Counted from the first letter of the stretch, positions 7,118 through 15,516 are shown. The stretch: 24,550 nt of DNA from Candidatus Atribacteria bacterium (GCA_018056205.1 JAGPGC010000004.1:1-24550), one strand, 5' to 3'. Notes: generated by a model from the sequence alone, not told the origin. Program-made: numbers and translations.

Positions 7118-8548
7118 ATGAACACTATAATAGACCTTCCAAGAAAAACCAAAATAGTTGCTACTATAGGACCCAGTGTTTCCAGTCCTGAAAATATTGT
7201 GAAGTTAATACAAGGAGGAGTGGATGTTTTTCGATTAAATTTTTCTCATGGTACTCTGGAAGAACATTGGTCTTTTCTCCAAACCATTCGGGAATATGAT
7301 ACTAAACAGAAGGAATTTCATGCGGTTATAGGCGATCTTCCTGGTCCAAAACTAAGGATAGGAGAAATTCAAGGAGGAGACATTGAACTTAATGATGGAG
7401 CAGTTATCTATATAATTCATTCAAATTCTCCCGGTTCAAAGGCAATTATTACCGTTGAGAATGATGAATTATTTACCCTTCTCAAACCAGGAGATATTTT
7501 TTTTATCAATGATGGCTTAATTCGTTTAAGAGTTATTTCAAATGAAAGTCATTCGATTTTATGTAAAGTAGAAAAGGGAGGAAATATATCTTCACGTAAA
7601 GGAATAAATATTCCTTATCTTCCCGATAGTTTTCCTTCATTAACAACCCGAGATCTTCAGATATTGGAATCTATTAAAGAATGGGATTTGGATTTCATTG
7701 CTCTTTCTTTTGTTCGTGGAGTGAAAGATATCTTCACCTTACGTGAAACAATATCAACATTTCCTCGGCCGTTTTCAATTATTGCCAAAATTGAAAAACC
7801 GCAGGCTCTTAAGGAGATTGAAGAAATCATTGAAGCGTCAGATGGAATAATGATTGCCCGGGGAGACCTTGGAGTTGAAATACCGGTTGAATCAGTTCCA
7901 TATTGGCAGAAAAGAATAATTTTTGAATCACGTTGCCGCTGCAAACCGGTGATTGTTGCAACGCAGATGCTGGATAGTATGATTCGAAATCCAATTCCGA
8001 CTCGGGCGGAGGTTAGCGATGTCGCCGGTGCAATTTATGATGGGACAGATGCAATTATGCTGTCCGGTGAAACAGCCATGGGTAACTTCCCACTGGAATC
8101 GGTACAGATGGCGAGTAGAATAGCTGGTTTTAATGAAAGGTTTGTTAGTTTTGTTTCTGATGTTCAAAAGATTATGGATGATAATTCTGATTTATCCAGT
8201 GCTATATCTTTTGGTGCTTGGGAAATTGCTCAGAACCTTAAACTTCCTGTTATGGTGACGGCAACTTATTCAGGAAGCACTGCTCGAAGAATATCACGAT
8301 TTAGACCCAATATTCCAATTCTTGCCTTTTCTCCTCAGTTGCGTGTTCTTCGCCATTTAAAGTTGTCCTATGGAGTGATACCTCTTACCATGAATATATG
8401 TACTGAACCTTCCGAGTTAATCGAGGAAGTAAAAAAGCTAACGCTAACTTCTGGCCTTGGAAAGAAAGGTGATAAAATTGTTATTACTGCTGGAATTCCA
8501 ATGCAAAAATCTGGTTTTACCAATTTACTTCAGGTAGAAGAATTATAA
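7118..8548 (+). CDS. pyk: Pyruvate kinase
   Basis: A 476-residue glycolytic enzyme that makes pyruvate and ATP from phosphoenolpyruvate and ADP. Signatures in order: KTKIVATIGP, VFRLNFSHG (substrate-binding Arg, Asn and Ser), IIAKIEKPQAL (catalytic Lys), GIMIARGDLGVEIP (metal-binding acids) and the adenosine-side block TRAEVSDVAGAIYDGTDAIMLSGETA. The C-terminal domain ends at normal length, without the extra PEP-utiliser domain of many Firmicutes enzymes. The segment D73-LPGPKLRI has Lys where K+-dependent enzymes have Glu (GPE), the sign of a K+-independent kinase. The start is ATG 7118, just before the first conserved block; a TTG extension from 7046 would overlap the small membrane protein gene. 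The nearest G-rich binding site (7091-7100) is 17 bases away, which is long. Confidence 0.95.
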   Translation: MNTIIDLPRKTKIVATIGPSVSSPENIVKLIQGGVDVFRLNFSHGTLEEHWSFLQTIREYDTKQKEFHAVIGDLPGPKLRIGEIQGGDIELNDGAVIYIIHSNSPGSKAIITVENDELFTLLKPGDIFFINDGLIRLRVISNESHSILCKVEKGGNISSRKGINIPYLPDSFPSLTTRDLQILESIKEWDLDFIALSFVRGVKDIFTLRETISTFPRPFSIIAKIEKPQALKEIEEIIEASDGIMIARGDLGVEIPVESVPYWQKRIIFESRCRCKPVIVATQMLDSMIRNPIPTRAEVSDVAGAIYDGTDAIMLSGETAMGNFPLESVQMASRIAGFNERFVSFVSDVQKIMDDNSDLSSAISFGAWEIAQNLKLPVMVTATYSGSTARRISRFRPNIPILAFSPQLRVLRHLKLSYGVIPLTMNICTEPSELIEEVKKLTLTSGLGKKGDKIVITAGIPMQKSGFTNLLQVEEL

Positions 8549-8688
8549 AAAATAATTGTAGAAAGCAATAAGAAAGTTAATCAGATTTTAGTATTATTTG
8601 CAGAATGAAACAAGTAAAAATGATTTAAAAATTTTTCATTAATTATATTTATAAGGAGTAAAATTTCTAAGTCAAGGGAGAATCATTA

Positions 8689-9261
8689 ATGGATTTTATC
8701 GCTCTACTTCGCGAATACCCGGTTATTCCAGCCCTTCGCTTGGCAGGAAGGAAAACGATAGATTTTTCAATTATTCGCCCCGGTGGACCTTGTTTTCTTC
8801 TCGATGGAAATTTGAATAATATACATGAAGTGTTAGAAAAATTAGAAAAATACTTCTCCATCATTTTCCTACATTTCGATTTATTCTCCGGTCTTTCTCC
8901 TGATAATGATGGCTTACTCTATTTAAAAAAGAATTTTCAGAAAATTAATGGAATCATATCAACCCGATCCCGTACTTTGTCAATAGCAAAAAAACAGGGT
9001 TTTATGACGATATTTAGAATTTTCCTTTTAGATAGTGAAAGTTTGAATACCGGGTTAAAAGTTGCTTCTCAATTGTCTCCAGATGCTATTGAAATATTAC
9101 CTGGCATAATATTTCCCTTTGTCCGAGAGTTTATTCCGGTAGAAAATTTACCTCCTCTTATTTGTGGAGGATTTATTCGCAACCAACAGGAGGTCGAAAC
9201 CATTTTGAAATCAAAAGCCACAGCGATATCGACAAGTTCACCAGATTTATGGACAATTTAA
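8689..9261 (+). CDS. glpP: Glycerol-3-phosphate-responsive antiterminator GlpP
   Basis: A 190-residue protein; Bacillus GlpP has 192. In Bacillus, GlpP with glycerol-3-phosphate binds leader mRNA of glp genes and prevents termination. Matching features are the N-terminal LLREYPVIPALR, the LDGNLNNI and HFDLFSGLS segments of the TIM-barrel-like fold, GIISTRS, AIEILPGI and the late ICGGFIRNQQEVETILKSKATAISTSS. The binding site AAGGGAGA lies about 10 bases before the ATG. No glpF, glpK, glpD or obvious antiterminator target is in the window, so the regulated genes must be elsewhere. It follows pyk by 140 bp in the same direction. Confidence 0.88.
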   Translation: MDFIALLREYPVIPALRLAGRKTIDFSIIRPGGPCFLLDGNLNNIHEVLEKLEKYFSIIFLHFDLFSGLSPDNDGLLYLKKNFQKINGIISTRSRTLSIAKKQGFMTIFRIFLLDSESLNTGLKVASQLSPDAIEILPGIIFPFVREFIPVENLPPLICGGFIRNQQEVETILKSKATAISTSSPDLWTI

Positions 9262-9288
9262 TTGTGATCATTTCTTATTGATAAAAAC

Positions 9289-9315
9289 CATATTGGTTAG
9301 ATATTTAAAATATGG
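9289..9315. terminator. Weak hairpin between convergent genes
   Basis: CCATATT (9289-9295) pairs with AATATGG (9309-9315) between glpP and the minus-strand gene, with a modest T-run a few bases later. The stem is AU-rich and the loop is 13 bases, so termination here is only a possibility. Confidence 0.25.
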
Positions 9316-9330
9316 AATGGATAATTTTTG

Positions 9331-10092
9331 TCAAAAAGAAGGTGAAGGTTGTATTTCAAATTCGAAGCTTACTTCTTTTATATCTTCAAGAATTCTGGTT
9401 TGATTCTCAATTCGGCTATTTTTCCCTTTTAATTTTTCCCCGTTTTTTCCCACTAAACTTTGAATCTGAGGAATTTGTTTAATGGGGGAAAAGAAAACTC
9501 GGATTTGAAAAGGACCCTGGGAAAATTGGTATTTTTCAGGTGCTTGGAGTAAAACCTGGAATGAATTATTTTTAACAATAGCGTTGGTTTGTAAATCAAA
9601 TTGGTTGGGGTATTTGGGTGTACTCAACTGACGAAATAAAATTTCTAAAAGCGAGCCGTCGGGTAGGTCGGTTTCTCCAGTGATAATTATTGATTTATCA
9701 AAACGGGTTACCAGGGATATCGAGAGAGAAATATATTGATCGAGTGCAGGCTCCTCATTTAAAAAATATTTTTCCGATTCCCTTAACCAATCAATAGCTG
9801 GAGTCTGAATAGATTTTTGATCAATAAGATTGTCTGGAACATCCTGATTAGATAAGTTATCTGTAATGGTAGATTTTTCAGTATTTGAAGGTAACATCGA
9901 TTGGGGTGGAGGAGAGGTTATAATTAATAATAAAAATGATACTGCAGCAATTGTTCCATAGATAAGCATGACTAAAAATCTTCTTTTTTTAAGATGAATT
10001 ATAACCAGGGATGGATTGATTAATCCTATTATAAATAGAATTAAAGAAATCATAGTAAGCATCAAAAAGAAATAAACCATAATAATTCTCAT
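9331..10092 (-). CDS. Membrane protein of unknown function with two N-terminal helices
   Basis: A 253-residue protein I do not recognise. Residues about 4-24 (VYFFLMLTMISLILFIIGLI) and 41-60 (MLIYGTIAAVSFLLLIITS) are membrane helices separated by a short basic loop (HLKKRR). A Ser/Asn/Asp-rich linker follows (about 61-100), then a soluble domain of predicted beta strands with IITGETDLPDGSLLEILF and FQVLLQAPEKYQFSQGPFQIRVFF, which reads like an Ig-like or carboxypeptidase-regulatory-like beta sandwich. The soluble part is probably on the outer face, though topology is not certain. GGGAG lies only one base before the first ATG and 13 bases before an in-frame ATG at 10080, so the start is unsure. 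It follows the TPR gene on the same strand by 91 bp. Confidence 0.6.
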   Translation of the reverse strand: MRIIMVYFFLMLTMISLILFIIGLINPSLVIIHLKKRRFLVMLIYGTIAAVSFLLLIITSPPPQSMLPSNTEKSTITDNLSNQDVPDNLIDQKSIQTPAIDWLRESEKYFLNEEPALDQYISLSISLVTRFDKSIIITGETDLPDGSLLEILFRQLSTPKYPNQFDLQTNAIVKNNSFQVLLQAPEKYQFSQGPFQIRVFFSPIKQIPQIQSLVGKNGEKLKGKNSRIENQTRILEDIKEVSFEFEIQPSPSF

Positions 10093-10183
10093 ACTCCCAA
10101 TAATTAATTAAATTATTATTTAATATTTTCTTAATTTTAAAATATTACTATTTTTAAAATATTGAGAAAGAATATTTTTTATT

Positions 10184-11143
10184 CTATGGTAAGCTCATTG
10201 GAAGCCTTAATTGAAGCATGGCGATTTTCATTTTAGTAACAGGGATCATAGTCGTTTGATTTTGTTTTTCGGCCAATTCAAGAACCCGGTTATAAGCTTT
10301 TAAGGCTTCCACGTAGTTATTCTCTTCTTCATAAATAGTTCCTAATAAATTAATAGCACCAATTGAGTCAGGATTTTCTTTAAGAATTGCTACAAGAGAT
10401 CTTTTTGCTTGGCTTTTCATCCCTAAACGAAAATACCACATAGCTTGATCGAGGAGAAAATCTTCTTGAGATGAATAGAGAGGCCGAGCTTGTTCGAAAC
10501 TGGATTGAGCTTCAGTTAAATTGTTTAGTTTTTCCAAAACTGCTCCTTTTATAAGGTATGGAACTGGACGTTCCGGGAAAAGAGTTATTGCCCGTTCACA
10601 TTCTTGAAGGATGTCATTATGTAAATTTGTGATACCATCCACATCGGTTTCAGTCAACAATTGATCGATTTTCTTTTCAATTGATGAATTTAAGTCTAAA
10701 TACATTCTTTCTTGAGGAGGAAGGCGGAGAAAAAGAAAATACACCACCAACAGAATTACAAAAAAAATGCTAAAATTAAGTATATTTTTTTTAATAATCT
10801 TTTTTCGATTTTTTTCGTATTGGATATCTAACCACCACCACCACTGTTCAGGGGATGGATTTAAAGCAGCCCGTTGATCGACAAAAGCTTTTTTACCAAT
10901 TAACTTAACCAAAAGGTGACTTTGTTTTTTTAACAAAGAATCATAATTACTTAAACGGGTTTCTTCCGGATCTAAATAGGCTTCTTTGGAACGGAAATAG
11001 GCAAGACCTTGTTCGATATTTGTTCTTATGAGGAGAATTTCTATAGCCTTTCCTTTTTGATCCTTTAAATTAGCTACTTTTTTTGCATAAGTGTCAATGA
11101 GATTTCTAATTTCATCTAAGGATAGATATGGATTTTCTGACAT
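10184..11143 (-). CDS. TPR-repeat protein with one membrane helix
   Basis: A 319-residue protein. The N-terminal 115 residues are charged and helical, then comes PSPEQWWWWLDIQYEKNRKK with four consecutive tryptophans just ahead of a single membrane helix (about 125-142, FSIFFVILLVVYFLFL). The C-terminal half (about 175-310) carries tetratricopeptide repeats, for example PYLIKGAVLEKLNNLTEAQSSF and INLLGTIYEEENNYVEALKAY, which usually mediate protein-protein contacts. The ATG at 11143 has GGAGGTGG 8 bases upstream; a TTG 18 bases earlier is overlapped by that binding site and rejected. It is transcribed divergently from deoC and probably together with the membrane protein gene at 9331. The function is unknown. 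Confidence 0.65.
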   Translation of the reverse strand: MSENPYLSLDEIRNLIDTYAKKVANLKDQKGKAIEILLIRTNIEQGLAYFRSKEAYLDPEETRLSNYDSLLKKQSHLLVKLIGKKAFVDQRAALNPSPEQWWWWLDIQYEKNRKKIIKKNILNFSIFFVILLVVYFLFLRLPPQERMYLDLNSSIEKKIDQLLTETDVDGITNLHNDILQECERAITLFPERPVPYLIKGAVLEKLNNLTEAQSSFEQARPLYSSQEDFLLDQAMWYFRLGMKSQAKRSLVAILKENPDSIGAINLLGTIYEEENNYVEALKAYNRVLELAEKQNQTTMIPVTKMKIAMLQLRLPMSLP

Positions 11144-11232
11144 GAACAGCGCCACCTCCAAGTCATAATTTTAAACTATTACTGGCTAAGGGTAAACAGC
11201 GAATAACGAGAATAATACTTATTATTATTGTG

Positions 11233-11256
11233 TTCAAGTAATAATGCAAACTTGAA
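11233..11256. promoter_or_regulatory. Candidate operator between the TPR gene and deoC
   Basis: A perfect inverted repeat TTCAAGT (11233-11239) and ACTTGAA (11250-11256) with a 10-base spacer sits in the middle of the 261 bp divergent region. The half-site spacing fits a dimeric helix-turn-helix repressor. A TATAGT (11267-11272) downstream could be a -10 box. The rest of this gap is AT-rich, with an alternating TA tract around 11380 just before the deoC binding site. Confidence 0.4.
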
Positions 11257-11404
11257 TAGATAGGATTATAGTATATTTCAAAATTTTGTATTTTATTTAT
11301 GAACAAAAATTCTTAAGGATAATAAATTAAAACAAGAGGATGTAATAAAAAAAGAATTTAAAAATTAAAAACGATATATATATATAACTGAAGGAGGCTA
11401 AAAA

Positions 11405-12157
11405 ATGAATAATTCTGAACAACCAGAGAAATTAACCGCTAAAGATATCGCCAAAATGATAGATCATTCCCTACTCAGGCCCCAACTTACCCGAGAAGAG
11501 GTAATCGAAGGATGTAAATTAGCCAAAGAGTATGATGTAGCTTCAGTTTGTGTAAAACCCTGCGATGTACGAGTAGCTGTTGATGTACTTAAAGGGAGTA
11601 ATGTTTTGGTCACAACGGTTATTGGTTTCCCACATGGATCTCACCGTACTGATGTAAAAGTATTTGAAGCTGAGAAAGCCTTAGACGATGGAGCGGTAGA
11701 ATTAGATATGGTTTTAAATATTGGGCGACTTTTGTCCAGGGAGTTTGATTATGTTGAGCAGGATATTAGGGCGATTGTGGATGTTGCACACCGGAGAGGA
11801 TTCATTGTTAAAGTCATTTTGGAAAATTACTATCTTACTGATGAACTAAAAGAAATTGCCTGTAAAATATGTGAAAAGGTTGGTGCTGATTTTGTTAAAA
11901 CTTCCACTGGATTTGCACCAGGTGGAGCAACAATTGAGGACTTAAAGCTTATGCGTAAATCGGTAAAACCATCGATTCAAGTCAAAGCTGCAGGTGGGGT
12001 ACGAACCTTAGATGGAGCATTAGCCGTTCGAGCTGTTGGTGGAGTTCGGTTTGGTGCTACCGCAACTAAAAGTATTATGGAAGAAGCCTATAAAAGGGAG
12101 GCAGATGGAACATTAGTTCTTCCAGTAGACCCTAAAGATTTAGGTCCAAGTAAGTAA
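11405..12157 (+). CDS. deoC: Deoxyribose-phosphate aldolase family protein
   Basis: A 250-residue class I aldolase; DeoC cleaves 2-deoxyribose-5-phosphate to glyceraldehyde-3-phosphate and acetaldehyde. The catalytic set is complete: D101 (ELDMVLNIG), Schiff-base lysine K165 (DFVKTSTGF) and K194 (VKAAGGVR), corresponding to Asp102, Lys167 and Lys201 of the E. coli enzyme. IDHSLLRP near residue 20 is the usual N-terminal motif. A strong AAGGAGG lies 6-8 bases before the ATG. It leads an array of a flavin oxidoreductase, a TIM-barrel isomerase and a sugar ABC importer rather than nucleoside genes (no deoD, deoB or cdd), so a related aldol substrate is possible. It is probably the first gene of its transcript and follows a palindromic operator candidate. 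Confidence 0.93.
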   Translation: MNNSEQPEKLTAKDIAKMIDHSLLRPQLTREEVIEGCKLAKEYDVASVCVKPCDVRVAVDVLKGSNVLVTTVIGFPHGSHRTDVKVFEAEKALDDGAVELDMVLNIGRLLSREFDYVEQDIRAIVDVAHRRGFIVKVILENYYLTDELKEIACKICEKVGADFVKTSTGFAPGGATIEDLKLMRKSVKPSIQVKAAGGVRTLDGALAVRAVGGVRFGATATKSIMEEAYKREADGTLVLPVDPKDLGPSK

Positions 12158-12201
12158 AAATCAATTAAGAAGTATCGATGAAAAAAGGGAGGTTTTATAG
12201 A

Positions 12202-14313
12202 ATGCCATTTGAGCACATGTTTACACCAATTAAGATTGCTAAAGTTGTGGTACCCAATCGTGTAGTTCATGTTCCTACTGATATTAGTTCGGCTAATGCA
12301 GATGGTTCGGTAAGCGATAGAGTGATTCGTTTTCATGAAGAAGTAGCCAAGGGAGGATGTGGTCTTATCATTGTAGGAGCAACCACACCGGATAGGGAAA
12401 CTGGCCGCCCTACGGTTACTTGTTTATCTGCCGATGCCGATTATTTTATACCTGGTCTTCATCGATTGGCAACGGCCATGCAAAACCACGGAGCCAAGTG
12501 CGCAGTTCAAATTCAACACCCTGGTCGTCAGGCTGCATATCCCCGGAAAGGATTGATTTCTTGTAGTGATATGGTTACCGAGGTTCCTGGTTCAGCCGGA
12601 CATGAAGTTATTTATGCTGGAGCGGTAGCTAAGGGTAAAGATATTCGTGGTATGGAAACTGAAGAAGTATACGATTTGATTGAAAAATTTGCTGAAGCTG
12701 CTTGGAGGGTTCAACAAGCTGGTTTTGATATGGTTGAACTACATGGAGCTCATGGTTATATGATAGCCCAGTTTTTAAGTCCCTATACCAACCAAAGAAA
12801 TGACCGTTTTGGTGGATCATTAAAAAATAGAATGCGATTTGTTTTGGAAATTGTTAGTAGGATTAAGTATAAATGTGGTGTAGACTTTCCAATTGGGGTT
12901 AGATATTCTGGTGAAGAATGGATGCCTGGAAGTCGAACGCTCGATGAATCAATTGAAATTGCTAAAGAATTGGAGAAAGCTGGAGTGGCATTCCTGGACA
13001 TTAGTGCTGGTATATTTGAAGCTTCAGGTCCGACCATGGATCCAATGTATTACGATGAAGGGTGGAATACCTATACCGCTGAAGCCATTAAAAAGGTAGT
13101 TAAAATACCAGTGATAACTAGCCATACCCTTCGAACTCCAGAATATTGTGACAAGATCATTGCCGAAGGAAAAACTGATATGGTTGGGTTATCCCGACAA
13201 ATGGTTGCTGACCCCTATTGGGCTAATAAGGCCAAAGCCGGAAAAGTAAAGGAAATAAGAAAATGTATTTCCTGTTTAATTGGATGTTGGAAAGAGTCAC
13301 TTTATATAAAAAGAGAAATGCGTTGTGCTGTTAATCCAGCCATTGGTGATGAAAGATTCTTGGATTTAAAACCAGCTTTAACTAAACTTAAAGTTGTAAT
13401 AGTTGGTGGCGGGATTGCTGGTATGGAAGCCGCCCGAATAGCTACCTTGAGAGGACACCAGGTTACCCTTTTTGAAAAAGAAGATGAGTTAGGAGGAATT
13501 TTAAGAACCTGCTGTATGGTTCCTCCCAAATCCAAGATGAAATGGTATATGGATTGGATCCGAGAACAAATTAATGAATTAAAAGTTGAGGTAAAACTCA
13601 ATACCATTGCTACATTGGATGAGTTAAAAAAGTATGATGTAGTCCTGTGTGGAGCTGGTGCCAATACAATTATTCCTGATATCCCTGGGGTAGAAAAAGC
13701 AATAAAATTTGAGGATGTTCTCCGTTGTACTAAGAAAAATTGTGAATATTGGCCAAAAGAGAGAATAGTTAAAACGGTAAAAGTCGGTCAGAAAGTCTTG
13801 GTTTGGGGGAATCATTATGCTGCAACCGATACCACCGAAGCCCTGGCTTTAAGAGGTAAAGAAGTCATTTATGTAACTGAAGATAAAGAAGTTGCTCCCA
13901 ATATTGAACCAATTCATCGTGAAGTAATGATGTTACGATTTAACGGTGGTAATGGCCAAGGTCTGGAAGATAAAGCTTTCAAATTCCCGGTTGAAGTTCG
14001 TCTCAATACCACTGTCGTTGAAATTAAAGATGGAGCAGTGGTACTTATGAATGATGCTTTTGAAAAAGAAGTAATAGCTATTGATACAGTAGTATTAGCC
14101 AAGACTGAACCAAATACTGAATTATACGATAGCTTATTAGCTGCTGGTTTGAAGGTTATGAACATCGGTGATTCCAAATTAGTCAGGAATGTACGAGGAG
14201 CTATGACTGATGGTGCCAATGCTGGGTTAATTATTGACGAAGATATGTTCATGAATGCAAATGATACCCTTTCTTATGGATTGCCTTATGATGTGAAACT
14301 GCTAATGAAATAA
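12202..14313 (+). CDS. NADH:flavin oxidoreductase with Fe-S cluster and FAD domain (2,4-dienoyl-CoA reductase type)
   Basis: A 703-residue cytoplasmic oxidoreductase in the layout of 2,4-dienoyl-CoA reductase, trimethylamine dehydrogenase and bile-acid-type enoate reductases. Residues 1-340 are an old-yellow-enzyme FMN barrel (IQHPGRQA, ELHGAHGYMIAQFLSPYTNQRNDRFGGS). Four cysteines C355, C358, C362 and C375 bind a 4Fe-4S cluster. A Rossmann domain follows with VIVGGGIAGMEAA (glycines 402-404 and 407) for FAD. The second dinucleotide site, normally GGGxxGxE, reads WGNHYAATDTTEAL from G536, so it is altered. ATG 12202 has GGGAGG 9 bases upstream and is preferred over ATG 12178. The substrate is unknown; an unsaturated or keto intermediate derived from the imported compound is plausible. 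It follows deoC by 44 bp. Confidence 0.88.
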   Translation: MPFEHMFTPIKIAKVVVPNRVVHVPTDISSANADGSVSDRVIRFHEEVAKGGCGLIIVGATTPDRETGRPTVTCLSADADYFIPGLHRLATAMQNHGAKCAVQIQHPGRQAAYPRKGLISCSDMVTEVPGSAGHEVIYAGAVAKGKDIRGMETEEVYDLIEKFAEAAWRVQQAGFDMVELHGAHGYMIAQFLSPYTNQRNDRFGGSLKNRMRFVLEIVSRIKYKCGVDFPIGVRYSGEEWMPGSRTLDESIEIAKELEKAGVAFLDISAGIFEASGPTMDPMYYDEGWNTYTAEAIKKVVKIPVITSHTLRTPEYCDKIIAEGKTDMVGLSRQMVADPYWANKAKAGKVKEIRKCISCLIGCWKESLYIKREMRCAVNPAIGDERFLDLKPALTKLKVVIVGGGIAGMEAARIATLRGHQVTLFEKEDELGGILRTCCMVPPKSKMKWYMDWIREQINELKVEVKLNTIATLDELKKYDVVLCGAGANTIIPDIPGVEKAIKFEDVLRCTKKNCEYWPKERIVKTVKVGQKVLVWGNHYAATDTTEALALRGKEVIYVTEDKEVAPNIEPIHREVMMLRFNGGNGQGLEDKAFKFPVEVRLNTTVVEIKDGAVVLMNDAFEKEVIAIDTVVLAKTEPNTELYDSLLAAGLKVMNIGDSKLVRNVRGAMTDGANAGLIIDEDMFMNANDTLSYGLPYDVKLLMK

Positions 14314-14368
14314 GAAAGAGAAACTTAAAAGAAAGGTAATTTACACTTGAGGAAGATTGCTATGTCTA

Positions 14369-14550
14369 ATTCCGTTACCAGATGATAATAGAGGGTCAAA
14401 CTTAAAACCCACCCCAACAACTTTTTAAGAATGGAAATATGAAATATTTCCAAGAATTAGTTTTATTATTAAATCTCTTTCGATGGTAAATTTTAACGGA
14501 TTGATGGGGTGGGTTTAACTTCACTTTCTTTCACTAATCACTGACTAAAT
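14369..14550. repeat. MITE-like or REP-like repeat relic, copy 1
   Basis: Outer inverted repeats AAACCCACCCC (14405-14415) and GGGGTGGGTTT (14506-14516) are perfect over 11 bp and enclose a second perfect hairpin GGAAATAT-GAA-ATATTTCC (14433-14451). The upstream flank ATTCCG..ACCAGATGAT, the ACCCACCCC arm and a downstream TCACTGA segment all recur at 23304-23445. It sits between the flavin oxidoreductase and the TIM-barrel gene and could act as a transcription terminator, as GGGTTT is followed by a T/C-rich stretch. Confidence 0.6.
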
Positions 14551-14567
14551 AGAGAGGATTGATATCT

Positions 14568-15485
14568 ATGTTTAAGTTGGGTTTTGTGAGTGCCATCTTT
14601 GCCGATTTAAGTTTTGAAGAAGTAATCATCTTTGCCTCTAATAATGGATATACCTGCGTAGAAATACTTTGTTGGCCTAAAGGAAAGGCAGAAAGAAGAT
14701 ATGCTGGAGTCACTCATATAGACGTCAATGAATTGGATGAAATGAAAATCAATTCAATAAAAAAATATGCGGCAGAAAAGAATGTTGAAATTTCCGCATT
14801 GGGGTATTATCCCAATCCACTTGATCCCGATCTGGAGAAAAGAGAATATTATATTGAACATTTAAAAGGGGTTATTGCTGCAGCAGCAAAACTCGGATTA
14901 AAAAATGTTAATACTTTTATTGGTAAAGATAAAAATAAGAATTTAGAAGACAATTTTCAAATTTTCAGAAAAGTATGGCCAGCCATAATTAAATACGCCG
15001 AAGAAAATAGCGTAAAAATTGGTATTGAGAATTGTCCAATGTTTTTCACTAATGATGAATGGCCGGGAGGGAATAATTTAGCAACTACTCCATCGATCTG
15101 GAAAAGAATGTTTGAAGAAATAAATAGTGATAATTTTGGTTTAAATTATGATCCTTCTCATCTTCTCTGGCAGCAGATTGATTATATAAAACCTATTTAT
15201 GAGTTTAAAGATAAAATTTTTCATGTTCATATCAAAGATGTCAAAATTTATCGAGACAAGTTAGATCAGGTAGGCGTGCTTGCTACCCCTCTTGAGTTTC
15301 ATTCACCCAAGCTACCTGGATTAGGTGAAATAAATTGGGGGAAATTTATATCTGCATTAACTGATATTGGATACCAGGGATGCGCCTGTGTTGAAGTTGA
15401 GGATCGGTCTTTTGAGGATTCCTTAGAATCTCGGAAAAATTCCTTAATTTTAAGCAGGCAATATCTCAGACAATTTATTGTATAA
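14568..15485 (+). CDS. Sugar phosphate isomerase/epimerase (xylose isomerase-like TIM barrel)
   Basis: A 305-residue cytoplasmic enzyme of the AP-endonuclease-2/xylose-isomerase-like TIM barrel family, whose members isomerise or epimerise sugars and related polyols. Probable metal ligands are the acids and histidines in VKIGIENCP (about residue 153), LNYDPSHLLW (about 196), FHVHIKD (about 220) and CVEVED (about 278). The N-terminal FKLGFVSAIFADLSFEEVIIFASNNGYTCVEI is the usual first barrel turn. The ATG at 14568 lies 10 bases after GAGAGG; a TTG at 14559 touches that site and is rejected. It precedes the sugar importer genes by 125 bp and most likely acts on the imported compound; the exact reaction is not readable. 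Confidence 0.85.
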   Translation: MFKLGFVSAIFADLSFEEVIIFASNNGYTCVEILCWPKGKAERRYAGVTHIDVNELDEMKINSIKKYAAEKNVEISALGYYPNPLDPDLEKREYYIEHLKGVIAAAAKLGLKNVNTFIGKDKNKNLEDNFQIFRKVWPAIIKYAEENSVKIGIENCPMFFTNDEWPGGNNLATTPSIWKRMFEEINSDNFGLNYDPSHLLWQQIDYIKPIYEFKDKIFHVHIKDVKIYRDKLDQVGVLATPLEFHSPKLPGLGEINWGKFISALTDIGYQGCACVEVEDRSFEDSLESRKNSLILSRQYLRQFIV

Positions 15486-15510
15486 ACGCCACATTTAAAT
15501 AACTTTTCCT

Positions 15511-15516
15511 TATAAT
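15511..15516 (+). promoter_or_regulatory. Candidate -10 box ahead of the binding-protein gene
   Basis: TATAAT 95 bp before the binding-protein start, without a clear -35. The leader between it and the gene is A/T-rich and contains a GGGAGGTG at 15529-15536 with no usable ORF behind it. Confidence 0.3.

Noticed and set aside
12088..13815. Open frames on both strands inside deoC and the flavin oxidoreductase
   Set aside because: They overlap well-supported genes and resemble no known protein.
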